Shown one piece after another: positions 26,183-34,306 of a stretch of 64,000 nt of DNA (positions are counted from its first letter, which is position 1; every line of letters begins with the position of its first letter). Position numbers and translations under genes: made by a program. A model generated the notes under the pieces. That model searched no databases and was not told the DNA's origin. It was given only the letters and a program-made list of their open reading frames with translations. The DNA is from Sphaerotilus hippei (GTDB taxonomy: Bacteria > Pseudomonadota > Gammaproteobacteria > Burkholderiales > Burkholderiaceae_C), in NCBI RefSeq assembly GCF_003201595.1, contig NZ_QJJS01000010.1, positions 62,001 through 126,000 on the forward strand, written 5' to 3'.

Positions 26183-27385
26183 ATGGATCAGGTCAGGCAG
26201 GGCACGGATGCCCTGTTCATCTTGCTGGGCGCCATCATGGTGCTGGCGATGCACGCGGGTTTCGCGTTCCTCGAGCTCGGCACGGTGCGCAAGAAGAATC
26301 AGGTCAACGCGCTCGTCAAGATCCTGGTCGATTTCGCGATCTCGACGATCGTGTACTTCTTCGTCGGCTACACGGTCGCCTACGGGGTGGACTTCATGGT
26401 CGGGGCCGACCAGCTGGCGCTGAAGAACGGCTACGAGCTGGTCAAGTTCTTCTTCCTGCTGACCTTCGCAGCGGCCATCCCGGCCATCGTCTCCGGCGGC
26501 ATCGCCGAGCGGGCCCGCTTCGGCCCGCAGCTGCTGGCCACGGCGGTCATCGTCGGCGGGGTCTACCCGCTGGTCGAAGGGGCGGTCTGGGGCGGGCGTT
26601 TCGGCGTGCAGGCCTGGGTGCGCGAGCTCACCGGGGCCGAGTTCCACGACTTCGCCGGCAGCGTCGTCGTGCACGCGGTGGGCGGCTGGGTCGCGCTGGC
26701 GGCGGTGCTGCTGCTGGGCGCGCGCAGCAACCGCTACCGCAAGGACGGCGCGATGAGCGCCCACCCCCCGTCGAGCATTCCGTTCCTGGCGCTCGGGGCC
26801 TGGATCCTGGCCGTGGGCTGGTTCGGCTTCAACGTCATGAGCGCGCAGACGATCGACAAGATCTCCGGCCTGGTGGCGGTGAACTCGCTGATGGCGATGG
26901 TCGGCGGCACGCTGGTGGCGGTGCTGCTGGGCCGCAACGACCCGGGCTTCGCCTACAACGGCCCGCTGGCCGGGCTGGTGGCGGTCTGTGCCGGCTCCGA
27001 CCTGATGCATCCGGCCGGGGCGCTGGTGGTCGGCGGGGTGGCCGGTGCGATCTTCGTGCTGATGTTCACGCTGACCCAGAACCGCTGGAAGATCGACGAC
27101 GTGCTGGGCGTCTGGCCGCTGCACGGCCTGTGCGGCGTCTGGGGCGGCATGGCCTGCGGCGTGTTCGGGCAGAAGGCGCTGGGCGGGCTGGGTGGCGTGA
27201 GCCTGTCGGCCCAGCTGGTGGGCACGGTCGCGATCGCGGCCTGGGCGTTCGCGGGCGGGCTGCTGGTCTACGGTCTCATCCGCACGCTGGTCGGGCTGCG
27301 CCTGTCCCAGGAGGAGGAGTACGAAGGCGCCGACCTGTCGATCCACCGCATCGGCGCCACGCCCGACCGCGACGCGAGCTGGTGA
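26183..27385 (+). CDS. amtB: Ammonium transporter (Amt/Rh family)
   Basis: This 400-residue inner-membrane protein shows the Amt core. An early helix holds ALFILLGAIMVLAMHAGFAF, followed by the GIAERARFG loop, DFAGSVVVHAVGGWVALAAV with the first pore histidine, and GWFGFNVMSAQ. The second pore histidine lies in WPLHGLCGVWGGMACG, and the conserved DDVLGVWPLHG element is intact. ATG at 26183 has a GGAG ribosome site at the right distance; an ATG five codons upstream does not. No glnK PII gene accompanies it, unlike many amtB loci. The AmtB fold lacks a cleavable signal here. Confidence 0.92.
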   Translation: MDQVRQGTDALFILLGAIMVLAMHAGFAFLELGTVRKKNQVNALVKILVDFAISTIVYFFVGYTVAYGVDFMVGADQLALKNGYELVKFFFLLTFAAAIPAIVSGGIAERARFGPQLLATAVIVGGVYPLVEGAVWGGRFGVQAWVRELTGAEFHDFAGSVVVHAVGGWVALAAVLLLGARSNRYRKDGAMSAHPPSSIPFLALGAWILAVGWFGFNVMSAQTIDKISGLVAVNSLMAMVGGTLVAVLLGRNDPGFAYNGPLAGLVAVCAGSDLMHPAGALVVGGVAGAIFVLMFTLTQNRWKIDDVLGVWPLHGLCGVWGGMACGVFGQKALGGLGGVSLSAQLVGTVAIAAWAFAGGLLVYGLIRTLVGLRLSQEEEYEGADLSIHRIGATPDRDASW

Positions 27386-27450
27386 AGGCCGTCAGGGCCA
27401 CGCGTGCGGGAGTCACCGCACCGGCCCGCGACACCGCTTGATCGCCTCGC

Positions 27451-28158
27451 TCAGGGCGGGCCCAGCTCGCCCGGTCCGGTGTCTCCGCCCGTGCCGCGGT
27501 CCGGTGACGCGATGTTGTTCTCCATGCCGTAGCGGATCAGGGCGGCCATCGTCGGCAGCTGCAGCTTCTCCTGGATGCGGCTCTTGTGCGTGCTGACCGT
27601 CTTGACCGACAGGTGCAGGTCCTCGGCGATGTCGGTCAGCCGCTGGCCGGCCACGATGCCCCTGAGCACCTCGAGCTCCCGGTCCGACAGGCCGGCATGG
27701 CTCGGCGCGTCGATCGCGCCGTTGAGCTGCTGCACCACCCGCTCGGCCAGGCTGCTCGTGATGTAGGCGCCGCCGCTGGCCACCTTGTGCACGGCGTTGA
27801 CCAGTTCGGCCGCGGCGCTGTCCTTGGTCACGTAACCGTTCGCGCCGGCCTTGAAGGCCCGCAGCGCGTACTGCTCCTCGGCGTGCATGCTCAGCACCAG
27901 CACGCCGGTGCGCGGGTACTCGCCGCGCAGCCGCTTGATCAGGTCGAGTCCGCTCATGCCCGGCATCGACAGGTCGACGATGGCCAGGTCGATCTCGTGC
28001 AGCCGCATCAGGTCGAGCGCCTGGAAGCCGCTGCCGGCCTCGAGCACGCGCCATGGCGTGCCCGTGGCCTCGAGGATGCGCTTGAGGCCTTCGCGCACGA
28101 TCGTGTGGTCATCCACGATCAGGATGCGCAACTGGGAGAGGTCGAATGTCGCGCTCAT
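27451..28158 (-). CDS. Two-component response regulator, NarL/FixJ family
   Basis: This 235-residue response regulator has a receiver domain (about residues 8-125) with the phosphoacceptor aspartate in LAIVDLSMPGMSGLDL, the conserved lysine in YVTKDSAAAEL and an acidic pair in ILIVDDHTIV. A C-terminal LuxR-type helix-turn-helix (about 160-220) contains LSDRELEVLRGIVAGQ and VKTVSTHKSRIQEKLQL. The start overlaps the kinase stop by four bases (ATGA), so the kinase and regulator are translationally coupled partners. It ends 66 bases from the convergent amtB stop. The target genes are unknown. Confidence 0.92.
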   Translation of the reverse strand: MSATFDLSQLRILIVDDHTIVREGLKRILEATGTPWRVLEAGSGFQALDLMRLHEIDLAIVDLSMPGMSGLDLIKRLRGEYPRTGVLVLSMHAEEQYALRAFKAGANGYVTKDSAAAELVNAVHKVASGGAYITSSLAERVVQQLNGAIDAPSHAGLSDRELEVLRGIVAGQRLTDIAEDLHLSVKTVSTHKSRIQEKLQLPTMAALIRYGMENNIASPDRGTGGDTGPGELGPP

Positions 28159-29648
28159 GGGGAGGGGCTCGCTGCCTTCGGAGGCGGGGTGGTCTGCGGG
28201 GGGGGCAGGGGCAGCCGCACGCTCACCTGGCTGCCACCACCGTCGACGTTGCCGATGTGGAACTCGCCGCCGAGCATGTGGGCCCGTTCCCGCATGCCCA
28301 TCAGTCCGTAGGAGCCCTCGCGCTGCAGTGCCGAGGCAGAGAGTCCGACGCCGTCATCGGTGACGGTCAGGACGAGATGGTCGTCCTGACGCTGGAGCTC
28401 GATCCGGGCCCGGCTCGCCCGGGCATGCCGACCCACGTTGGTCAGGGCCTCCTGCACCATGCGGTAGATCGCGATGACGAGCCGCTCTTCGGTCGGCAGG
28501 TCGCTGCAGCCCAGCTGCACCTGCACCTCGATGCCCAGCCGGCGCGAGGCGTCCGAGGCCAGCCATTCGATCGCGGCGTTGAGCCCCAGGTCGTCGAGCA
28601 TCAGCGGGCGCAGGTCGCTGGCGATGCGGCGCACCGAGGCCATGGTCTCGTCGATCATCGTCAGCATGGTGCAGACCCGCTGGTCGCTGGCGCTGCGGTC
28701 GATGTGCGACAGGTCCATCTTCAGGGCCGTCAGGCGCTGGCCCAGCTCGTCGTGCAGTTCCCGGGCGATGCGTCCGCGCTCTTCCTCGCGCGCCTCGAGC
28801 ACGTTGCCCGACAGCTGGCGCAGGGCCTGCCGCGATTTCTCGAGCTCCTTGGCTTGCGCCTGCCGCCGCGTGACGTCGGAGACCACCATCTGCACGGTGG
28901 TCCTGCCGTGGTCGGGCAGGGCGGCCAGCGCGATCTCGACCTCGCAGGGCGATCCGTCCGCCCGCTGGAGCTGCCCCGGCACCATGGCCTGGCTGCCGAG
29001 GTCGCCCAGCACCTGCCGCACCCCCTGTCGCAGGGCCTCGTGGAATGGCTCCTGCAGCAGTTCGTAGATCGACCGGCCGGCCAGTGCCTCCCCCGCCTCG
29101 ACGCCCAGCAGACGGCTCGCGGCACGGTTGGCGAACACCACCCGGTCGCCGTCGGCGATCCACAGGGCCACGGGGGCCAGCTCGAAGACGGCCTTCAGGC
29201 GCTGCTTCAGGGCTTCGACCTCCGCCTGCAGCGCCCGCACCGGGCTGAGGTCCTGGATCAAGGCCGCGAAATAGCGGCGTGAACCACCGGCGTCGGCCAT
29301 CTCGACGCGCGAGACGGCGACCTCGACCGGGAACCGTTCCCCGTTGGCGTGCAGCGCATGCACGAGTCGCCGTGGGGCCATCTGCAGCTCGATGTCGATC
29401 GAGTCGATGAAACGGCGCGCCAGCGCGGCATGGTCCGTGCGGTGTTCGGGTGGAATCAGGGATTCGAGCGGCAGCCCCAGCGTCTGGTCCTGGGTGCGAC
29501 CGAACAGGCGCTGGGCCGCCGGATTGAGCGCCACGATCGTCTGCCCCGCATCGACCATCACGATGGCCTCGTGAGCCGTCTGCATGATGTTGCCCAGTGA
29601 AACTTCAAATGGATTCAGGCTCTTGTCCAGTGGCGGTACATCGTTCAT
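28155..29648 (-). CDS. PAS-domain sensor histidine kinase (HisKA_3 type)
   Basis: This 497-residue protein has no membrane segments, so it is a soluble sensor. Two PAS domains occupy about residues 15-145 and 155-280. The first contains TAHEAIVMVDAGQTIVALNP, and the second contains LAPVALWIADGDRVVFANR. A dimerisation and phosphotransfer region follows with the phosphoacceptor histidine in ARELHDELGQRLTALKMDL. The ATPase domain has an intact N-box (VQEALTNVGRHA) and G-box (TDDGVGL). It phosphorylates the overlapping NarL-type regulator. A GGAG site precedes the ATG. The PAS ligand, perhaps a redox or energy signal, cannot be told from sequence. Confidence 0.92.
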   Translation of the reverse strand: MNDVPPLDKSLNPFEVSLGNIMQTAHEAIVMVDAGQTIVALNPAAQRLFGRTQDQTLGLPLESLIPPEHRTDHAALARRFIDSIDIELQMAPRRLVHALHANGERFPVEVAVSRVEMADAGGSRRYFAALIQDLSPVRALQAEVEALKQRLKAVFELAPVALWIADGDRVVFANRAASRLLGVEAGEALAGRSIYELLQEPFHEALRQGVRQVLGDLGSQAMVPGQLQRADGSPCEVEIALAALPDHGRTTVQMVVSDVTRRQAQAKELEKSRQALRQLSGNVLEAREEERGRIARELHDELGQRLTALKMDLSHIDRSASDQRVCTMLTMIDETMASVRRIASDLRPLMLDDLGLNAAIEWLASDASRRLGIEVQVQLGCSDLPTEERLVIAIYRMVQEALTNVGRHARASRARIELQRQDDHLVLTVTDDGVGLSASALQREGSYGLMGMRERAHMLGGEFHIGNVDGGGSQVSVRLPLPPPQTTPPPKAASPSP

Positions 29649-30162
29649 CAACGCTCCGGCGAACAGCAGTCGGAGGTCGGTGCCATCATTGCTCGCATGC
29701 TGGAGCGGAAAATGGTCCAACCGTCATGGTGAAACTGCTTGATGTCGATGTTCCACAGTATGGGCAGTTGCAGGATCAGCTTCGTGCTGAATGTAAATAT
29801 TGTAATCGTATTCCTGATGTCGAGCGGATCGCCTGACTGCTCTAGCAGCGGCATATGACCTCTTGATGCTCAGCGGGTCGACGACGATTTGCCGGAATTG
29901 ATGGATCTTCGGCAAGGTAATATTTGGTACCCCGCTGTTTTCCCGGGTGCCGTCCTGGCGGTCATCTGCAGCGATGAGTCATTGCGGATCTGCGCAGAAC
30001 TGCAACCGGTAGGAATCCATTGTCTTTCGCGCTGCGACATCCGGCAGATTTTCTTTTCGGGCGACTCTTTCCCGACGAACGCCGGGAGTCCGCGCGGCCA
30101 TCGCATGCCGGCTCCCTGCGCATCAGGATTGCTGGTGTTGCCCTGCGTCGCCTCCGGTTGGA
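29649..30162. other. Gene-poor, AT-richer intergenic stretch
   Basis: About 510 bases between the PAS kinase and the small minus-strand gene hold no convincing coding sequence. Short open frames on both strands lack ribosome sites, domain features and the strong third-position GC bias seen in neighbouring genes. The base composition is visibly less GC-rich than the surroundings (for example around 29760-29960). The stretch could be a long regulatory region, a decayed gene or foreign remnant DNA. Confidence 0.5.
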
Positions 30163-30387
30163 TCACGGCTGCAGGTCGGTGACCCGCAGCACCACCGGCT
30201 GCCTCCCACCGGCCCGGACGCGCCGGATGGCGGCCTCCTCGAGGCTCTGGCGGTGGCGGCGGTACAGATCGGGCAGCGCCGAACGCTCCTGGGCGCCGTC
30301 GAAGCGGGCCCGCAGCGTGGCATCCGAGACGAACACGGTGACACGCGACGGACCGACCGGGACTTCAAAACTCAGGCTGGCTGACAT
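30163..30387 (-). CDS. Small protein, DUF1488-like
   Basis: This 74-residue predicted cytoplasmic protein has no membrane helix or signal peptide. The pattern VSDATLRARFDGAQER, then LYRRHRQSLEEAAIRRVRAG, then PVVLRVTDL resembles the small DUF1488 family, whose members are of unknown function. A GGAGG ribosome site lies nine bases before the chosen ATG, which supports expression. It stands alone, downstream (on the minus strand) of the isochorismatase-like gene by about 150 bases. The family match is by eye and uncertain. Confidence 0.5.
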   Translation of the reverse strand: MSASLSFEVPVGPSRVTVFVSDATLRARFDGAQERSALPDLYRRHRQSLEEAAIRRVRAGGRQPVVLRVTDLQP

Positions 30388-30540
30388 CTCGCTTGACCTC
30401 CTTGACGTGTGGGGTGACAGCGCCTTCATCGAAGGCCTGCTCCGGGTGCACCGGGCTGCTGTGCGTGTTCTTTCGATCGCTCATCCCCGCAAGGTTCCCG
30501 GGATCTGCCCCTGCCGTGCACCCGCATGGCCCCGCCACGC

Positions 30541-31251
30541 TCAGACGCGCACGGGCCGGCGCGGCGCGATCCCGTGGCTGGTGACGAAGATCGCCCCCAG
30601 CGTGCGCATGCGCACGACGGCCCGCTGGCCGTCCCCCGGCGTGATGCCCGTGGCGGCGATGGCGTCGCTCACCACGACGACCTCGAAACCTTCGGCGATC
30701 GCGGCCCGCACCGTCTGCAGCACGCAGCGGTCGGTCGCCACGCCCGCGACGAACAGCCGTTTCACGCCGCATGCACGCAGCCGCGTGGCCAGGCCGGTGC
30801 GGTCAAAGGCTGAACAGGCGTCGACCCGGGCATCGCCTCCCTTGGAGATCACGACGGTCGAGTGGGGCAGGCGCAGTCCGTCGGCGAACTCGGCGCCGGC
30901 GGCTCCCGCGATGCCGTGCGCGGGCCACGGTCCACCCTGTTCCCGGAACGAACAATGCTGCGGTGGATGCCCGTCGCGGCTGGCATGGACCGGCAGATCC
31001 AGCCGGGCGAAGGCGGCCATGCAGGCATTGACCGGCTCGATCACCTGATGGGCCCCTGGCACGGCCAGCACCCCGCCGGGCAGGAAGTCACGCTGCAGGT
31101 CCAGGGCGATGAAGGCATCTCCGGCCACCAGGGGGACCGCTTCCACCTCGGGTTCGTGGCCGATTTCATGGCCGATGGCCGACCGGTGGCGTGACGGACC
31201 CGCATCGGGCTCGGCGGCCAGGCCGGTGCGTTGGGGATCGGTGTCGTTCAT
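30541..31251 (-). CDS. Isochorismatase-like cysteine hydrolase (nicotinamidase-type)
   Basis: This 236-residue protein has the isochorismatase-family hydrolase fold. Its catalytic aspartate lies in AFIALDLQRDFLPGGVLAVP, the metal/His region in HASRDGHPPQHCSF, the lysine in TVVISKGGD and the nucleophile cysteine in FVAGVATDRCVLQTVRAA. Distances resemble nicotinamidase (PncA), which deamidates nicotinamide to nicotinate for NAD recycling. About 45 N-terminal residues before the domain are an unusual extension rich in charged residues. The ATG has only a poor ribosome site, so a shorter protein is possible. Related hydrolases act on other amides, so the substrate is not certain. Confidence 0.8.
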   Translation of the reverse strand: MNDTDPQRTGLAAEPDAGPSRHRSAIGHEIGHEPEVEAVPLVAGDAFIALDLQRDFLPGGVLAVPGAHQVIEPVNACMAAFARLDLPVHASRDGHPPQHCSFREQGGPWPAHGIAGAAGAEFADGLRLPHSTVVISKGGDARVDACSAFDRTGLATRLRACGVKRLFVAGVATDRCVLQTVRAAIAEGFEVVVVSDAIAATGITPGDGQRAVVRMRTLGAIFVTSHGIAPRRPVRV

Positions 31252-31597
31252 GGACAGGATTGCGGCAGACGGGCACGGCTCCGGCGCCGCTCGCCAGAGC
31301 ATCCTGCGCATGATGCGAGCGGCCGTGCACGGCCCGGATGAGTGTGCGCAATGCGTGGCCACGCGGGGGCCGGGCGAGTCGATCGGGCCTGGCTTGAGCG
31401 CTCTCAATCGGGTGCCCGGTCGGGGTCGGGATACTGAAGGCCTTGGAGGAGCAACAGTTCGAGGGACATGAGGACTCTGGTGGTGTCCCGGGGCCTGTGG
31501 AAGTGTGGATGTCTGTGGTGGACTGTCCGCAGGCCATGTCGGGATGTTCAGGTTCGTCTCGCTGCACAGCGGACGGACCTTTTTTTTGCCGGCACCT
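31252..31597. other. Intergenic region after cfa
   Basis: About 350 bases between the isochorismatase start and the ancestral end of the cfa reading frame. No convincing gene is present. A T-run near 31579-31587 has no adjacent stable stem in the correct orientation for the minus-strand cfa, so it is not called a terminator. The frameshifted cfa reading frame would run on to 31548. Confidence 0.45.
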
Positions 31598-32984
31598 TCA
31601 GCCGTACATGTGGCGGCGGTTGAACGGGTAGTCGCTCTGGGCGCCGCGCAGCAGTCCGTGCTCGAGCTGTCCGTCGGGCCGCGCGGCCAGCAGCTGGTAG
31701 AGCGACAGCCAGCCCTGCTCGAAGCCCATCGCGCAGCCGGCCAGGTAGGTACATCCGGTAGGCGCGCAGCGTGGTGTCGCCGGCCGTGGCGCGGGCGGCG
31801 TCGAGCTGGCGCTCCAGCGCGTCCGACCAGGCCCAGAGCGTGCGGGCGTAGTGGGGCCGGAGGTTCTCGGCGTCGAGCAGTTCCAGGCCGCTGGCCGACA
31901 GGTGACGGGCCACGACCACCACGTGCGACAGCTCCCCGCCGGGAAAGATGTGCTCGTCGATGAAGTCGCCCAGTCCGCCGCCGAGCTGGGTGTGGCGCAG
32001 GCTGCTGGCGGTGATGCCGTGGTTGAGCACCAGCCCGCCGGGGCGCACCAGCCGCGCCAGCGTCGAGAAGTAGCCGCCGAGCCGGGCCCGCCCGACATGC
32101 TCGAACATGCCCACCGAGGCCACCGCGTCGAACTCGCCCGTCTGCGGCAGGTCGCGGTAGTCCATCAGCCGCATCTCGACCCGGTCCTGCAGGCCGCGCG
32201 CGGCGATCAGCGCCGTCGCATGGGCGTGCTGGTTCTGCGACAGCGTGATGCCCAGGGCCCGCACGCCGTGGTGCTCGGCGGCCCAGAGCAGCAGGCCGCC
32301 CCAGCCGGCACCGACGTCGAGCAGCCGCTGGCCGGGCCGCAGCTGCAGCTTGCGGCAGACATGCTCGAGCTTGGCCTGCTGGGCCTGGGCCAGCGTCATC
32401 GCCGGGTCTTCGAAATAGGCACAGGAATAGACCCGCAGCGGGTCGAGCCACAGGCTGAAGAAGGCGTCGGAGACGTCGTAGTGGAAGCGCACGTTGCGTG
32501 CATCACGCTGCCGGTGGTGCTGCCAGCGTGAACGCCAGTGGGCCAGCCAGCCGGACCAGGTGCCCGTGCGGCCTCGCTCGACCGGGTCACCGACGAGTGC
32601 CGCGGCCACCGCCATCACGTCCCGTGGCGCACCGACCATGTCGATGGCGCCGCGCACGTAGGCATCAGCGACCTGGCCGATGTCGCCCCGCACCAGCGGC
32701 ATCAGCAGGTGCCGGTCGTGCAGCGTCAGCCGCACGTCGGCCATCGAGCCGCCGAGGCGCCCGCCCGGCCAGCGGACCGCCAGCGTGCAGGGCAGGCGGT
32801 CCAGCATCGCTTCGATGCGCCCGGCCAGGCGGGTGTGCAGGGTCCGCAGCGGCGTGGCCTCGACGGCTTCGGCGGGCCGCGCCTGACCCGGCCGCACCAG
32901 CACCGGATGCGTGACCGGGCGGGCGTCGCCAGTCCGGGGCGGATCCCGCTGGCCTGGTGTCGCTTGCTGCAGTGGCTTGCCCAT
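31598..32984 (-). pseudogene. cfa: Cyclopropane-fatty-acyl-phospholipid synthase, frameshifted near the C-terminus
   Basis: Cfa methylenates unsaturated fatty acids in membrane phospholipids using S-adenosylmethionine. The frame from 32984 gives a good enzyme: VRFHYDVSDAFFSLWLDP, the SAM motif LLDVGAGWGGLLLWAAEHHG, and VGMFEHVG with the catalytic glutamate. At 31744-31751 the plus strand reads GGTAGGTA, a 4-base tandem duplication. After it, the original frame yields an arginine/alanine-rich tail that runs to 31548, whereas the shifted frame restores a family-like end (YLAGCAMGFEQGWLSLYQLL, closing YPFNRRHMYG). About 55 native residues are replaced. The core catalytic residues remain, so partial function is possible. 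A sequencing error is the main alternative. Confidence 0.8.
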
Positions 32985-33147
32985 CGCTCAATGCACCCCG
33001 GTCGTGCCCGTCGACAGGCACACCGGACCTGTGGCCCGAGGGGCTGGGCCCGGTCGCCGTCCGGCCTGCGGCCTGGCGGGGGTGGCCAGCGGGGCTCGCT
33101 GGTCGGCGGCGATCCTGCCGCGGTGATCGCTGATCGGCATGGTGGGC

Positions 33148-34080
33148 TCAGGGCACGGCGGCGTCCCGCGCGGCCCTCGGCGTGTTGCTGGTCCTCGAGG
33201 CCGCATGGCTGCGCCGGCCGGGCGACTGCAGAAAGTGCCGGATGGTGCCGGTGCTTTCCGCGGCGCCCGCTCGCTCCGCGGAGCGGGCGCCACGGTCCGC
33301 GCGGCCGGGCTCGTCCACGCGTGCCCGGGTGCAGCGGGCGTATTGCCGCAGCGCCTCGAGATCGAGGATCTCGATCTCGCGGTTGCTCACGCGCACGCAG
33401 CCCGCGGTCGCCAGCGCGCCGAAGGACCGGCTGATGGTCTCGTGGGCCAGACCGAGGTGGCTGGCGATGTCGCGCCGGCCCATGCGCAGGTGGAAGCGGC
33501 GGGGCGACTGGCCGTAGCTGGCCATGCGCTGCGACAGCTGCATCAGGAAGCGCGCCAGCCGCACGTCGGCCGAGACGGCGGCCATGACCTCGGCGATCTC
33601 GCCGCGGCGCGTGATCTGCGCGCTGGCCGCCAGCAGCACCGCCCGCTCCAGCACCGGGAAGCGCTGTGCCAGCGTGAAGAGGTGGGCGATCGGCAGCACG
33701 TAGACGCTGGACTCCTCCAGGGCAGCGGCCGAATCGGGGTGCTGGCCGCCGCAGACCGCGTCGAAACCCAGCACCTCGGTGCGGCCGGTGAAGCACAGCA
33801 CCTGCTCGTAGCCGTCCTCCGCCGTCTTGAAGGTCTTGAAGGTGCCCGAGCGCACGAAGTAGATCGCCTCGACCGCGGCGCCTTCGTGGTATAGCGCCAT
33901 GCCCGAGCGCACGCGGCGCAGCCCGATCGGGGAGCCGTCGATCGACGTCGTGTCGGCGTCGTGATCGATCAGGTTCAGCAATTCCACCAGACTGACGGAA
34001 TCATTCCTGCCGATCGGCCTGATGCCTCCGTCCAGCGGGTGCATTTTGCAATCGCCGTGCCATCCCAATCCCTGCTCCAT
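33148..34080 (-). CDS. Crp/Fnr-family transcriptional regulator without Fe-S cysteines
   Basis: This 310-residue regulator has an N-terminal cyclic-nucleotide-binding-like beta barrel (about residues 40-160) and a C-terminal winged helix (about 185-260). The winged helix contains RRDIASHLGLAHETISRSF, which has the E..SR contact residues of the FNR/FixK class. The N-terminus lacks the clustered cysteines that hold the 4Fe-4S cluster in FNR; only isolated cysteines occur. It is therefore more like FixK/DNR proteins than an oxygen-sensing FNR. A tail of about 50 residues rich in arginine and alanine follows the winged helix. The alternative start MHPLDGG lies 12 codons downstream. It is divergent to a kinase homologue. 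Confidence 0.85.
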   Translation of the reverse strand: MEQGLGWHGDCKMHPLDGGIRPIGRNDSVSLVELLNLIDHDADTTSIDGSPIGLRRVRSGMALYHEGAAVEAIYFVRSGTFKTFKTAEDGYEQVLCFTGRTEVLGFDAVCGGQHPDSAAALEESSVYVLPIAHLFTLAQRFPVLERAVLLAASAQITRRGEIAEVMAAVSADVRLARFLMQLSQRMASYGQSPRRFHLRMGRRDIASHLGLAHETISRSFGALATAGCVRVSNREIEILDLEALRQYARCTRARVDEPGRADRGARSAERAGAAESTGTIRHFLQSPGRRSHAASRTSNTPRAARDAAVP

Positions 34081-34183
34081 CGTTTTCTCCAGCCCAGAAG
34101 TGTTTTTGATCGTGTTCGGTGATTTTCCCGATGTGTCGAAGTTTCAGGCCCCAAGTCCAGGATGGCTATCGGCGTGCGCGCTG

Positions 34184-34227
34184 AATTCCGATCGGAATTG
34201 CCGGCATGCATTCGGAATATTCCGAAT
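34184..34227. promoter_or_regulatory. Two perfect palindromes sharing a TTCCGA/TCGGAA core
   Basis: AATTCCGATCGGAATT (34184-34199, 16 bases) and ATTCGGAATATTCCGAAT (34210-34227, 18 bases) are both perfect palindromes. Their centres are 27 bases apart, and they lie in an AT-richer patch between the Crp/Fnr gene and the kinase homologue. A further TTCCGAA half-site occurs near 34241-34247. They look like paired operators, but they do not resemble an FNR box (TTGAT-N4-ATCAA). Confidence 0.55.
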
Positions 34228-34306
34228 CGTATTTGAGTTTTTTCCGAACGCGACCGTCATCAGGTCGTTGCAGAAAATCAAGCGGCGGCTGGGGGCATGG
34301 TCAATA

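Noticed and set aside
27451-29648. amtB and the adjacent two-component genes as one operon
   Set aside because: They converge: amtB is on the plus strand and the kinase/regulator pair on the minus strand, so they cannot share a transcript.
29889-30182. Plus-strand small open frame in the AT-richer stretch
   Set aside because: No ribosome-binding site, no family resemblance and codon use unlike the neighbours.
30020-31048. Plus-strand open frame of about 340 codons
   Set aside because: It lies antisense to the isochorismatase-like gene and the small DUF1488-like gene, has no ribosome site and no domain.
31575-31590. T-run near the end of cfa as a terminator
   Set aside because: The run is on the wrong strand for cfa and no adjacent stable stem was found.
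31443-31631. Small plus-strand open frame near the end of cfa
   Set aside because: It overlaps the true cfa tail on the other strand and shows no conserved features.
34100-34130. TTGAT-like sequence as an FNR box upstream of the Crp/Fnr gene
   Set aside because: The second half-site does not match ATCAA; only half of the consensus is present.
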